From: Chloroflexota bacterium | Lineage (GTDB): Bacteria > Chloroflexota > Anaerolineae > Aggregatilineales > Phototrophicaceae | Reading direction: 5' to 3' | Length of the DNA stretch: 39,414 nucleotides | NCBI GenBank assembly: GCA_003695675.1 | Contig: RFIA01000209.1 | Location: 1 to 39,414, forward strand | Program-made: the position numbers and the translations under genes | The notes under the pieces: generated by a model | Databases searched by the model: none | What the model saw: only the letters and a program-made list of their open reading frames with translations | What the model was told of the DNA's origin: nothing | In this document: positions 23,317-31,612 of the stretch, piece after piece | Layout of the letters: each line of letters opens with the position of its first letter | How positions within the stretch are numbered: position 1 is the stretch's first letter

Positions 23317-24402
23317 GTGCTCTCCATCGAACGTATCCAAGATAAAGATCAGTGGAATAACAGGCTGCGCACATTGCCGTATGCACACGTCTTGCAAACG
23401 TATGAATGGGGCGAATTCAAACGCATCACGACCGGATGGCAGCCGCAGCGTCTCGCCTTCAAACGTGGCGATACTGTCGTAGCGATGGCGTCTGTCGGTG
23501 TGCGCAGTGTCGGCCCGTTGAAAGTGATGTACATCGCCAAAGGCCCGGCGATGGATTATGCCGATGCCGAACTCGTCAACGAAGTGCTCGACAATTTGCA
23601 GCAGATGGCGCGGCGTGAACATGCGATATGGCTCAAGATTGATCCCGATGTTGTCGTGGCGACGGGTGTCCCGGGCGATGAAAACGACTCGCCGGACATG
23701 ACGGGCAACGCATTTTTGCAGGCACTGCGAGAACGCGGTTGGCGATTTTCTGGCGATCAAGTGCAATTCCGCAATACGATCACAATCGACCTCTCGCAAG
23801 ACGAAGACACGCTTCTTGCGCAAATGAGCGGCAACACCCGCCGCAAAGTTCGCATAGCCGGGCGTAAGGGTGTCGCTGTTCGTGATGGTACGATAGCCGA
23901 TTTACACATCCTCTATGATTTATATCGCATCACCGGGCAACGTGACGGTTTTATCATCCGCTCATTGTCGTATTATGAACAAGCGTGGCGGGCTTTTATC
24001 GAAGCCGGTCTCGCCCATGCCCTGATTGCTGAAGTCGATGGTCGAGCGATTGCGCACGTCATCCTGTTTCATTTCGGGCGTAAATGTTGGTATTTTTACG
24101 GCGCGTCGTCGAACGAAGAACGCCAACGTATGCCGAATTATTTGCTGCAATGGGAAGCGATGCGCTGGGCAAAATCGCGGGGCTACGCGGTGTATGATAT
24201 GTGGGGGGCGCCGGATGTGTTCGATGAGTCCGACGCGATGTGGGGCGTTTATCAATTCAAACGCGGTTTTCGTGGCACGGTGACGCGGTATATCGGCGCG
24301 TATGATTATTCGCCATCGACGATGCTTTATGCAGGATACACGAAATTGTGGCCGTATGCCCTCAATTTAATGAAACGACGTGCTGAATTGAAGTTTTTCT
24401 AA
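23317..24402 (+). CDS. FemAB-like peptidyltransferase (second copy)
   Basis: Paralogue of the gene just upstream and about the same length (361 residues). Shared landmarks are HVLQTYEWGEFKRITTGW near the N-terminus, GNTRRKVRIAGRKG in the middle, and YDMWGAPD followed by GVYQFKRGFRGTVTRYIGAYDY at the end. The two differ in between, so they probably act at different positions of a bridge or with different aminoacyl-tRNAs, as in the FemA/FemB series. Translation starts at GTG with TAGGAA upstream. The presence of two such enzymes, plus murE in the same window, suggests an indirectly cross-linked peptidoglycan. Specificity is unknown. Confidence 0.85.
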   Translation: MLSIERIQDKDQWNNRLRTLPYAHVLQTYEWGEFKRITTGWQPQRLAFKRGDTVVAMASVGVRSVGPLKVMYIAKGPAMDYADAELVNEVLDNLQQMARREHAIWLKIDPDVVVATGVPGDENDSPDMTGNAFLQALRERGWRFSGDQVQFRNTITIDLSQDEDTLLAQMSGNTRRKVRIAGRKGVAVRDGTIADLHILYDLYRITGQRDGFIIRSLSYYEQAWRAFIEAGLAHALIAEVDGRAIAHVILFHFGRKCWYFYGASSNEERQRMPNYLLQWEAMRWAKSRGYAVYDMWGAPDVFDESDAMWGVYQFKRGFRGTVTRYIGAYDYSPSTMLYAGYTKLWPYALNLMKRRAELKFF

Positions 24403-24430
24403 CAACCTGCTTATTTTGCTGTGCTATAAT
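24403..24430 (+). promoter_or_regulatory. promoter, secA
   Basis: TG-C-TATAAT (24422-24430) is a consensus extended -10, with a weak -35 (ACAACC) 17 bases upstream. The secA ATG lies 52 bases downstream. Confidence 0.6.
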
Positions 24431-24482
24431 ATTTTGTCTGAAACGCAACATTAGGCAAATAACGAGCAAGAATCGAGGCGCA

Positions 24483-27254
24483 ATGTTCAAGAATATTGTC
24501 AAAAAAGTGGTTGGTGACCCGACAGAGCGAGCGCTCAATAAATATCGCGAGGTTGTCGAGGTCATCAACGCGCACGAGCCGGAGATGCAGGCGCTTAGCG
24601 ATGATGAACTCAAAGCCAAGACCGATGAGTTCAAGCAACGGCTCGAAGCAGGTGAAACATTAGATGATTTGCTGCCGGAGGCATTCGCTGTTGTTCGCGA
24701 AGCGTCGGTGCGCACGATTGGTCTGCGTCATTATGATGTCCAGATGATTGGCGGTATCGTTCTGCATCGGGGCATCATTGCGGAGATGAAAACCGGCGAA
24801 GGTAAAACGCTTGTCGCCACACTGCCGATTTATCTCAATGCGTTGACCGGGCGCGGTGTGCATCTCGTCACACCGAACGATTACCTCAGCAAAGTCGGTT
24901 TGCAAACGATGGGGCCGATTTATCATTTTCTCGGCTTGAGCGCCGCCGTGATTCAGAATGCTGCTGGTGATCCTGATTCGGGGTCGTTTATCTACAACCC
25001 TGATTATAATTCGGATGATGATCGTTACCAAAACCTCGAACCGATCACACGACGCGAGGCCTACCGCGCCGACATCACGTATGGGACGAACAACGAATTC
25101 GGCTTCGATTATCTGCGCGACAACATGGTCAGCTCAATTGACCAAATGGTACAGCGTGAATTGTATTACGCCATTGTCGATGAGGTGGACAATATCCTGA
25201 TTGACGAGGCCCGCACGCCGTTGATTATCTCCGGGCCGTCCGACCCGCCGTCGGAGTATTACAAAATTTTCGCACAAGTCGTCAAGCGGCTCAAACCGAG
25301 CAGCGAAGAAAGCGTTGACTTCGATGAACCGGACGGCGATTACGTCGTCGATATTAAAGATCGCGTCGTCTATCTCACCGAAGCTGGGATTGAAAAGGTC
25401 GAGAAAGCGGTCAACATCGAGCAACTCTATCATCCTGATAATGCCGAGATGGTGCCATATCTCGACAACTGTTTGCGGGCACAGACCTTGTTTGAACGCG
25501 ACCGCGATTATATCGTGCAAAATGGTCAGGTCATCATCGTCGATGAATTCACCGGGCGTTTGATGTATGGTCGTCGTTTTTCTGAGGGGTTGCATCAAGC
25601 GATTGAAGCCAAAGAAGGCGTTGAGATTCGCCGCGAGAATATGACGATGGCGACGATCACCTTTCAGAATTTCTTCCGCATGTATGACAAACTCGCTGGG
25701 ATGACTGGTACGGCGATGACCGAAGCCGAAGAATTCCACAAGATTTATGGCCTTGACGCTATTCCGATCCCGACGCATCGTCCGGTGATTCGTGTCGATC
25801 ATGAAGATTTGATTTTCATGAACGAACGAGCGAAATTCAACGCGGTTGTCGAAGAGATACGCAGGCGGCAGGCGAAAAAACAACCAGTGCTCGTCGGTAC
25901 GGTGTCGATTGAAACGTCGGAGCGTTTGAGTAAATTGCTCACACGTGCCGGTATCCAACATGAAGTGCTCAACGCCAAACAACACGAGCGCGAAGCCAAC
26001 ATCATCGCACAAGCGGGGCGACCGGGCGCGGTCACGATTGCGACCAACATGGCCGGTCGTGGTGTTGACATTTTGCTCGGCGGCAACCCCGAAGGTCTCG
26101 CTCGTGAAAAATTGCGCAAACAAGGGATTGAGATCACCGAAGCGACGCCGGAGCAGTGGCAGGCTGCGTTGGCCGAAGCCGAAGCCGAAACCGAACGCGA
26201 CAAGAAAATCGTGCTTGAAGCAGGGGGTCTTTTTGTGCTCGGCACCGAGCGCCACGAAGCGCGACGCATCGACAATCAGCTGCGCGGTCGTTCCGGGCGT
26301 CAGGGGGATCCCGGCGAATCGCGTTTCTTCCTCAGCCTTGAAGATGACTTGATGAAACGCTTTCAAGGCGACCGGGTGAAGAGCTTCATGTCGTGGGCCA
26401 ATATGCCGGAAGATGAACCGATTCAACACAGCATGATTAGCAAATCGATTGCACAGGCTCAGATTCGTGTCGAAGGATACAACTTCGACATTCGTAAGCG
26501 TGTCCTCGAATACGATGATGTCGTCAACCGGCAGCGCGAGGTGATTTATAAACAACGGCAAGAGGTGTTGAAAAAAGACAACCTACGCGAAGATTTGCTC
26601 AAGCATCTTGAAGAAGAAGTGTTGGCAGTCATCGAAGAGTTTGCCGTGGATGAAGATGATACGACGACATGGGATCTCGAGGCCTTGCACCGTCAACTGT
26701 TCAGCATCTATCCCGTCCCCGAAGATGTGACCCCGCAAACGATGGCTGGGATGAGCATCGATGAACTTGAAGAGGCCATTATCAAATCGATCCACACAGC
26801 GTATGACAAAAAGGCGGAAGAACTCGGCGAGATGATGCCGCAGGCGGAGCGTTTGGTGATGATCCGCGCTATCGATCAACATTGGCGGCAGCATTTGACG
26901 GATCTCGATGTGCTCCGCGAAGGGATCGGTTTGATGTCGGTTGCGCAGCGTGATCCGCTCGTTGAGTACAAGCGCGAAGCGTTTGCGATGTGGGAAGCCA
27001 TGCAGCAACAATTATGGTCGCAAGCCACCCGGCAAATTTTCCGCGTGCAGCAAAATACCGCGCCGCAACCGGCGAGTCGCCGCGCGTTGATGCGGACAAT
27101 GCGAGCCATCGGCGCGGGGTCAACCGCGACGACAAAACCACAGCCCGTCCGCAAAGATGCCAAGCATAAACTGGGCCGCAACGAACCTTGTTGGTGTGGC
27201 AGTGGCAAGAAATATAAACACTGCCATTGGAAGTCGGACAAAAAAGTAGGATAA
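24483..27254 (+). CDS. secA: preprotein translocase ATPase SecA
   Basis: Motor ATPase of the general secretion pathway that drives unfolded preproteins through SecYEG. Walker A is MKTGEGKTL near residue 105, and the DEAD-type box is IVDEVDNILIDEARTP. The preprotein cross-linking domain follows, then the second helicase domain with AGRGVDILLGG and HEARRIDNQLRGRSGRQGDPGESRF. The helical wing and scaffold domains come next. The C-terminus ends in a zinc-binding SEC-C motif, NEPCWCGSGKKYKHCH, which also binds SecB or ribosomes in relatives. 923 residues is usual. It has its own promoter and a strong terminator, so it is probably a single-gene unit. Confidence 0.98.
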   Translation: MFKNIVKKVVGDPTERALNKYREVVEVINAHEPEMQALSDDELKAKTDEFKQRLEAGETLDDLLPEAFAVVREASVRTIGLRHYDVQMIGGIVLHRGIIAEMKTGEGKTLVATLPIYLNALTGRGVHLVTPNDYLSKVGLQTMGPIYHFLGLSAAVIQNAAGDPDSGSFIYNPDYNSDDDRYQNLEPITRREAYRADITYGTNNEFGFDYLRDNMVSSIDQMVQRELYYAIVDEVDNILIDEARTPLIISGPSDPPSEYYKIFAQVVKRLKPSSEESVDFDEPDGDYVVDIKDRVVYLTEAGIEKVEKAVNIEQLYHPDNAEMVPYLDNCLRAQTLFERDRDYIVQNGQVIIVDEFTGRLMYGRRFSEGLHQAIEAKEGVEIRRENMTMATITFQNFFRMYDKLAGMTGTAMTEAEEFHKIYGLDAIPIPTHRPVIRVDHEDLIFMNERAKFNAVVEEIRRRQAKKQPVLVGTVSIETSERLSKLLTRAGIQHEVLNAKQHEREANIIAQAGRPGAVTIATNMAGRGVDILLGGNPEGLAREKLRKQGIEITEATPEQWQAALAEAEAETERDKKIVLEAGGLFVLGTERHEARRIDNQLRGRSGRQGDPGESRFFLSLEDDLMKRFQGDRVKSFMSWANMPEDEPIQHSMISKSIAQAQIRVEGYNFDIRKRVLEYDDVVNRQREVIYKQRQEVLKKDNLREDLLKHLEEEVLAVIEEFAVDEDDTTTWDLEALHRQLFSIYPVPEDVTPQTMAGMSIDELEEAIIKSIHTAYDKKAEELGEMMPQAERLVMIRAIDQHWRQHLTDLDVLREGIGLMSVAQRDPLVEYKREAFAMWEAMQQQLWSQATRQIFRVQQNTAPQPASRRALMRTMRAIGAGSTATTKPQPVRKDAKHKLGRNEPCWCGSGKKYKHCHWKSDKKVG

Positions 27255-27279
27255 CAGCGACAATGTCATATTAAAATCA

Positions 27280-27307
27280 GGCCGGATTTTGTCTTCCGGC
27301 CTTTTTT
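27280..27307 (+). terminator. intrinsic terminator of secA
   Basis: GGCCGGA (27280-27286) pairs perfectly with TCCGGCC (27295-27301) across an 8-base loop, followed by six T. It begins 26 bases after the secA stop. Confidence 0.85.
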
Positions 27308-27315
27308 GCTATAAT
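27288..27315 (+). promoter_or_regulatory. promoter, winged-helix gene
   Basis: TG-C-TATAAT (27307-27315) is an extended -10 that overlaps the T-run of the secA terminator. TTTGTC at 27288 could serve as -35 with a 16-base spacer. The gene start is about 95 bases downstream. Confidence 0.55.
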
Positions 27316-27409
27316 GGTGTTGATTGTTACCCCTTTGTAATATGCGTTCATGGAAATTTGACAACCTCTAATTTTGCCCGTAACAATCATACAAACGAGG
27401 ATGCGATCA

Positions 27410-27781
27410 ATGACACAATCAAATTTCACTGCTGGCGAAGGCTACGAAATTGATCCCAAAGTGTTGGACTTCTTGCGGCATAGGGTCAATACTTTCGTGA
27501 AGTGGGATTTGATACGGTTTTTTCATGACAACCCCTACGTCGCCGAAACGGTCGAGAATATCGCCCGGTACATCGGGCGGGACGCGCGGCGGATTGAGCA
27601 TGAGATCGCCGAGCTTGTGAACAAGGGAGTTTTAGAAGCGAAATCTGTAACAGGGGTGACGATTTATCGACTGGTAGATGATGACGATATGCGTCAATTG
27701 ATCGAGCAATTTGTTGATGCCTGCCACGACCGTAATTTTCGCGTCGAGGCGATTAATCAGATTATTCGTCGTGTTCAGTAG
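27410..27781 (+). CDS. winged-helix DNA-binding protein, unknown target
   Basis: I do not recognise a named family. The 123-residue protein is soluble. Its centre (LIRFFHDNPYVAETVENIARYIGRDARRIEHEIAELVNKGVLEAKSVTGVTIYRLV) has the helix-helix-recognition helix-wing pattern of a winged helix-turn-helix. The C-terminal helix (DMRQLIEQFVDACHDRNFRVEAINQIIRRVQ) could dimerise. I placed the start at the ATG at 27410, which has a GAGGAT ribosome site. An upstream in-frame start at 27374 lacks one. It heads a small unit with two three-helix membrane proteins and may regulate them or something they sense. Function is inferred from fold only. Confidence 0.75.
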   Translation: MTQSNFTAGEGYEIDPKVLDFLRHRVNTFVKWDLIRFFHDNPYVAETVENIARYIGRDARRIEHEIAELVNKGVLEAKSVTGVTIYRLVDDDDMRQLIEQFVDACHDRNFRVEAINQIIRRVQ

Positions 27782-27796
27782 GTTGATGTCCGCCCC

Positions 27797-28096
27797 GTGA
27801 CTATATCTGTAACCCTCAATCAATTTCTGACCCTCTATACGTGGTTCGTAGCGACAATCTTGTTATTTTTTTTGATTCTTATTGCGCGGTACTATCAGCG
27901 ATTCGCAGGCGAACGCACATATTTTCGCTGGTTCATCGTGCCGATTGTGTTGTTCACCGGCGCGGCGGTGCGCTATGCAAGTATTGATCGTATTGCTGGG
28001 GATAGTGTAGGGGACATACTGATTGCGGTCAGTGGCTTGTTTGTGGGGGTTGGCGCTGTGTATTTGTATCGGGTGATGACAGTCGGACGTGAATAA
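27797..28096 (+). CDS. small membrane protein, unknown
   Basis: 99 residues with three predicted membrane helices (about 9-27, 44-60 and 74-93) and short charged loops (ARYYQRFAGERTYFR, YASIDRIAGD). No motif I recognise. It starts with GTG 15 bases after the winged-helix stop. No strong ribosome site is visible, which suggests coupling. The next gene is another three-helix protein of similar size. The low sequence complexity of such small membrane proteins limits any inference beyond topology. Confidence 0.6.
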   Translation: MTISVTLNQFLTLYTWFVATILLFFLILIARYYQRFAGERTYFRWFIVPIVLFTGAAVRYASIDRIAGDSVGDILIAVSGLFVGVGAVYLYRVMTVGRE

Positions 28097-28107
28097 GGGG
28101 CGTGATT

Positions 28108-28425
28108 GTGACGAATGTGTTGGCGCTATTTTGGCCTGTCGGTTTGTTGATATTGTTGTTGGCGATGGCGTTTTTAAGCAAGCGGATGGGAGAAGCGAAC
28201 AACACGCCGGGTTATTATCGCCTCGCTTATCTTGGGGCGCTTTTGATTGGCTTGAGTATCGCGGCCCGCATCATGAATATCGGCGAAGATCAAGCGACAC
28301 TCGACACCTTGCAACAGAATACACTTTGGTTGATTTTGTACAATGGATTGCCTGCAATTGCGCTTACATTGGGGTTAATTGCCGGTTGGCGTTATTGGAG
28401 TTGGTTGTTGGCTGAGCGAGATTGA
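28108..28425 (+). CDS. small membrane protein, unknown
   Basis: About 105 residues with three predicted membrane helices (about 5-23, 40-57 and 74-98). The middle loop is charged (GEDQATLDTLQQNT), and an aromatic tail WRYWSWLLAERD closes the protein. I chose the GTG at 28108 because AAGGGG lies 7 bases upstream. The GTG at 28102 would overlap that site. It follows its neighbour closely and appears to end the unit, since a new promoter lies at 28451. I see no recognised family. Confidence 0.6.
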   Translation: MTNVLALFWPVGLLILLLAMAFLSKRMGEANNTPGYYRLAYLGALLIGLSIAARIMNIGEDQATLDTLQQNTLWLILYNGLPAIALTLGLIAGWRYWSWLLAERD

Positions 28426-28450
28426 TTTGCGGATTTCGGATTTAACGCTA

Positions 28451-28459
28451 TGCTATAAG
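28451..28459 (+). promoter_or_regulatory. extended -10 promoter, adenosine-deaminase gene
   Basis: TGCTATAAG, an extended -10 with one mismatch from consensus, about 35 bases before the start codon. Confidence 0.4.
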
Positions 28460-28494
28460 AAGCAGACAAGACAGATCATTCAGGGGTGAATTTC

Positions 28495-29535
28495 TTGTCC
28501 GACAATCACCTATACGAGTCCGTTGCTGCGCTGCCCAAAATCGACCTGCATCGTCATCTTGAAGGTTCGATTCGTGTTGAAACACTGATTGAAGTGGCTC
28601 GTCTTTATCAAATTGACCTGCCCGAGTCCGACGTTGAGACATTACGACCGCATGTGCAAATTGTCAAAGGTGACCCGCGCACATGGCGAGAATTTCTCGG
28701 CAAGTTTCGTGTCTTACGGCGCTTCTTTCAATCTCCCGAAGTCATCAAACATATCACACGCGAAGTCGTCATTGACGCCGCAGACGACAACGTCAAATAT
28801 CTTGAACTGCGCTTTACACCACACGCACTCAGTCGGCATATCGATTGTACCTATTATGATGTCGTGTCGTGGGTTTGCGAAACAGTACGCGCTGTCGAAG
28901 CCACCCACGATATTCAAGTCGGGCTTATCTTGTCGATGAATCGCCACGAAGAATTACAAATCGGCGAAGAAATTTTGCGCACCGCGTTGGAATTTCATGA
29001 TTGTGGCATCGCCGGGCTTGACCTCGCCGGGCAAGAACCGGGCTATCCTGCCGAGCCGTTTCGCAAGGTTTTCCTCAAGGCCAAAGAAGCCAATCTCGGC
29101 GTGACGATTCATGCCGGGGAGTGGGCGGGGCCAGAGAATGTGCGGCGTGCGGTTGAACATCTCGGCGCAGACCGTATCGGGCATGGTGTGCGCAGCGCCG
29201 ACGATCCCGATTTGATTGAATTTTTGATTGAGCGCGGTGTTTTGCTCGAAATCTGCCCGACGAGCAATATCCAAAGCGGCGTCGTTTCTGAAATGAGTCG
29301 CCATCCTCTCGTGGAGTTGTTTAAGCACAATGTGCGCACTACCATCAATACCGACGACCCGGCTATTTCAAATATCACCTTGACCGATGAAATCGTCCAC
29401 GTGGTTGAGAACACCACATTGACGGTTGAAGACATCAAACAGCAAATATTGACGGCGGCAGCGGGCGCGTTCCTCCCGGAGGATGAACGTGCTGCCCTCG
29501 TCAACCGCTTTGAAACATTACTCGCCTCTTCTTAA
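28495..29535 (+). CDS. add: adenosine deaminase family hydrolase
   Basis: A zinc amidohydrolase that deaminates adenosine, or a related adenine compound, in purine salvage. The metal-binding DLHRHLEGSIR (HxH) comes near the N-terminus, DLAGQEPGYP in the middle, then TIHAGEWAGPENV with the zinc His. LGADRIGHGVRS, LEICPTSNIQSG and TINTDDPAIS supply the other catalytic residues. 346-349 residues is normal. I favour TTG at 28495, which has AGGGG 8 bases upstream. GTG at 28486 would sit on top of that site. Relatives with the same motifs act on adenine or aminodeoxyfutalosine, so the exact substrate is not certain. Next gene follows by 11 bases. Confidence 0.9.
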   Translation: MSDNHLYESVAALPKIDLHRHLEGSIRVETLIEVARLYQIDLPESDVETLRPHVQIVKGDPRTWREFLGKFRVLRRFFQSPEVIKHITREVVIDAADDNVKYLELRFTPHALSRHIDCTYYDVVSWVCETVRAVEATHDIQVGLILSMNRHEELQIGEEILRTALEFHDCGIAGLDLAGQEPGYPAEPFRKVFLKAKEANLGVTIHAGEWAGPENVRRAVEHLGADRIGHGVRSADDPDLIEFLIERGVLLEICPTSNIQSGVVSEMSRHPLVELFKHNVRTTINTDDPAISNITLTDEIVHVVENTTLTVEDIKQQILTAAAGAFLPEDERAALVNRFETLLASS

Positions 29536-29546
29536 GAAAGGTTCCC

Positions 29547-30407
29547 GTGTTACAAATTGGCGATATTCGTATCCATTTAATCAACGATGGCGACCATCGT
29601 GTTGATCCCGGCGGCGCGTTCGGGCTTGTGCCGCGTGTGTTGTGGTCGCGCTATTTCACGCCCGATGAAAATCATCTGATTCCGATGGTGTTGAATTGCT
29701 TGCTCGTGCAAACCGGAGACCGAACCATGCTCATCGATACCGGTTATGGCACAAAACTTTCGCAGAAGCAGCGAGGCTTTTTGCATCTCTCCCGCCCGAA
29801 TGGCGGACTCGTCGAGGGGCTTGCCCGTTTGAATCTTGCGCCGGGAGACATCGACCTCGTGATTGACACGCATCTACACGGCGACCATTGCGCGGGCAAT
29901 ACCTATTATGATGAAGGCGGGAATCTTGTGGCGACCTTCCCAAATGCTGAGTATGTCGTGCAACGTCGCGAATATGATGATGCCATACATCCGAATGAAC
30001 GCACCCGCGCCACTTATCTCGCCGAGAATTTCCAGCCACTTGTCGAAAGCGGGCAGATGCGTCTGCTCAATGGCGACGAAGAAGTCGCGCCGGGTGTGCG
30101 CGTGGTCGTCACGCCGGGTCACACACCGGGTCATTCGAGTGTCGTCTTCGAGAGCAATGGCGAATACGGCATCTTCTTGTGCGACATGGCGAGTTATGCC
30201 GTGCATTTTGAGCGGCTCGGTTGGATGACGGCTTATGATGTTGAACCACTCGTTACGTTGGAGACGAAGCGCAAATGGCAGCAGTGGGTGCTTGAGCACA
30301 ACGCGATTGTCCTCTTCCCGCACGATGCCTTTCGCCCGGCAGGGCGCTTACAGCAGCATGATGATGGCCGGCTTCAAGTCGTTTCGCTTGATGAGGCGTT
30401 TGTTTAA
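29547..30407 (+). CDS. metallo-beta-lactamase-fold hydrolase
   Basis: A binuclear zinc hydrolase. DTHLHGDHCAG (107-117) is the HxHxDH motif, GHTPGHSSVVFE supplies the next His, and FLCDMASY supplies the bridging Asp. The final metal His is likely in LFPHDAF. An N-terminal beta-rich part (LQIGDIRIHLINDGDHRVD) resembles the quorum-quenching lactonase and YtnP-like subgroup. 286 residues is usual. Starts with GTG after a GAAAGG site, 11 bases behind the deaminase gene, so the two are likely co-transcribed. The substrate (lactone, thioester or other) cannot be read. Confidence 0.88.
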   Translation: MLQIGDIRIHLINDGDHRVDPGGAFGLVPRVLWSRYFTPDENHLIPMVLNCLLVQTGDRTMLIDTGYGTKLSQKQRGFLHLSRPNGGLVEGLARLNLAPGDIDLVIDTHLHGDHCAGNTYYDEGGNLVATFPNAEYVVQRREYDDAIHPNERTRATYLAENFQPLVESGQMRLLNGDEEVAPGVRVVVTPGHTPGHSSVVFESNGEYGIFLCDMASYAVHFERLGWMTAYDVEPLVTLETKRKWQQWVLEHNAIVLFPHDAFRPAGRLQQHDDGRLQVVSLDEAFV

Positions 30408-30416
30408 TGTGGGCGC

Positions 30417-31544
30417 CTAATGATGGCGTTCTTGCCACTCCTGAATCGTCTGCGACAAGAAGGCACGAATGGTATCATCTTCAATATCGCCGACCGCATC
30501 ATAGAATGTCGTCCCGACTTGAATGGTGACGCCGCCATCTTGCGCGGGGATGATGTGTAAGTTGAGGTTATTGAATTCCGGCGTGTGGCGCAATTTGTGT
30601 TGCAGATATTCTTCGATAGCTTGTGCGATGTTGAGTTCCGGCACTGGTTTGATGTCAGTTTTCTTCGGACGCCCGCGCAGCGAAAATCCACTCTGTAACG
30701 GTCGGTCAAATTCATCGTAGTCTGGCAGGTCGCCGGGCATCCGCCCATCGGGTAGCGGCGGCGGTACATGTTGTGGTGTCGCGGGCGGCGCATCGTCAAC
30801 CGCGTCGCGTAAGTCGTCAATTTGCTGCTGCGGTGGTTGTTCAGCATGTTGTTGCAGGCGTGACCGAATCCCCCCCGTGCGTTGTTGTTGTGGCGGCGCT
30901 GCCGGGGCAGCCGATTGCTCAGGCGCTTTGCCGCCCGGTCGGTTGACAATTTGCGCCAATTCTTTCATCACTTTCATGAAGCGTTTTTTCGCTTCGGGGT
31001 CGTCGGCCAATCCACGATAGATGTGGTCGCCAATTTGCACCATCAAGTCGCCATCGACGACATCGCGCATAATCGTCAAAACTTCGACAGCTTCTGTCGT
31101 GTTACCATCGACGAGTTGGACATGAAATGTGCCCCGACGCGGGGTTGGTGACGATGCAGTCATTGCACGCATCTCCTGATTATCAACATGATTGGTTTGC
31201 TTATATCCGGGACTGCCCGCCGGTGACGCTGTTGTTGTGTCCGGCACATCGTCCGGCAACGCGAACGATTCGGCGGGGTCATCATAAACAGGTGTTTCCA
31301 CAAGCAGTTCGAGGTCGGGCATATCGTTGTTGTCAAAATTCGAGACAACAGACGATTGCACGATGTCTTGTGAATGTGTCGGATTATTTTCTGCGGGGGG
31401 CATGGACTGCGACGGTGCAGCCCGTCGGTTACGGCGGATAATGATATACGACAGCACGCCGATCAGTAGAAAAATAGAACCACACAGCCATATAAATAAG
31501 GCTATTGGAACCTGTCCTACAAAATCGGTGAATTCAGTGCCCAT
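30417..31544 (-). CDS. membrane-anchored protein with a duplicated small domain, unknown
   Basis: I do not recognise a family. The 375-residue protein has one N-terminal membrane helix (about 13-36) followed by RRNRR, so the bulk is probably cytoplasmic. A long low-complexity, acidic and proline/glutamine-rich linker separates two short similar modules. Module 1 (about 140-200) contains DLMVQIGDHIYRGLADDPEAKKRFM. Module 2 (about 328-373) contains GVTIQVGTTFYDAVGDIEDD. Both share Q-I/V-G, an aromatic, an acidic turn and a final amphipathic helix. It lies 68 bases downstream of mutM and may be co-transcribed with it. It converges with the hydrolase gene with only 9 bases between. Confidence 0.7.
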   Translation of the reverse strand: MGTEFTDFVGQVPIALFIWLCGSIFLLIGVLSYIIIRRNRRAAPSQSMPPAENNPTHSQDIVQSSVVSNFDNNDMPDLELLVETPVYDDPAESFALPDDVPDTTTASPAGSPGYKQTNHVDNQEMRAMTASSPTPRRGTFHVQLVDGNTTEAVEVLTIMRDVVDGDLMVQIGDHIYRGLADDPEAKKRFMKVMKELAQIVNRPGGKAPEQSAAPAAPPQQQRTGGIRSRLQQHAEQPPQQQIDDLRDAVDDAPPATPQHVPPPLPDGRMPGDLPDYDEFDRPLQSGFSLRGRPKKTDIKPVPELNIAQAIEEYLQHKLRHTPEFNNLNLHIIPAQDGGVTIQVGTTFYDAVGDIEDDTIRAFLSQTIQEWQERHH

Positions 31545-31612
31545 CGTTTATATGTTCATATACATGTACACGGCTAAGAATAACTTGCACACTGCCCGGC
31601 GTTCTGCATCTA

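Noticed and set aside
25134-26561. 475-codon open frame on the minus strand inside secA
   Set aside because: Antisense shadow of a conserved gene. No ribosome site and no recognisable domain.
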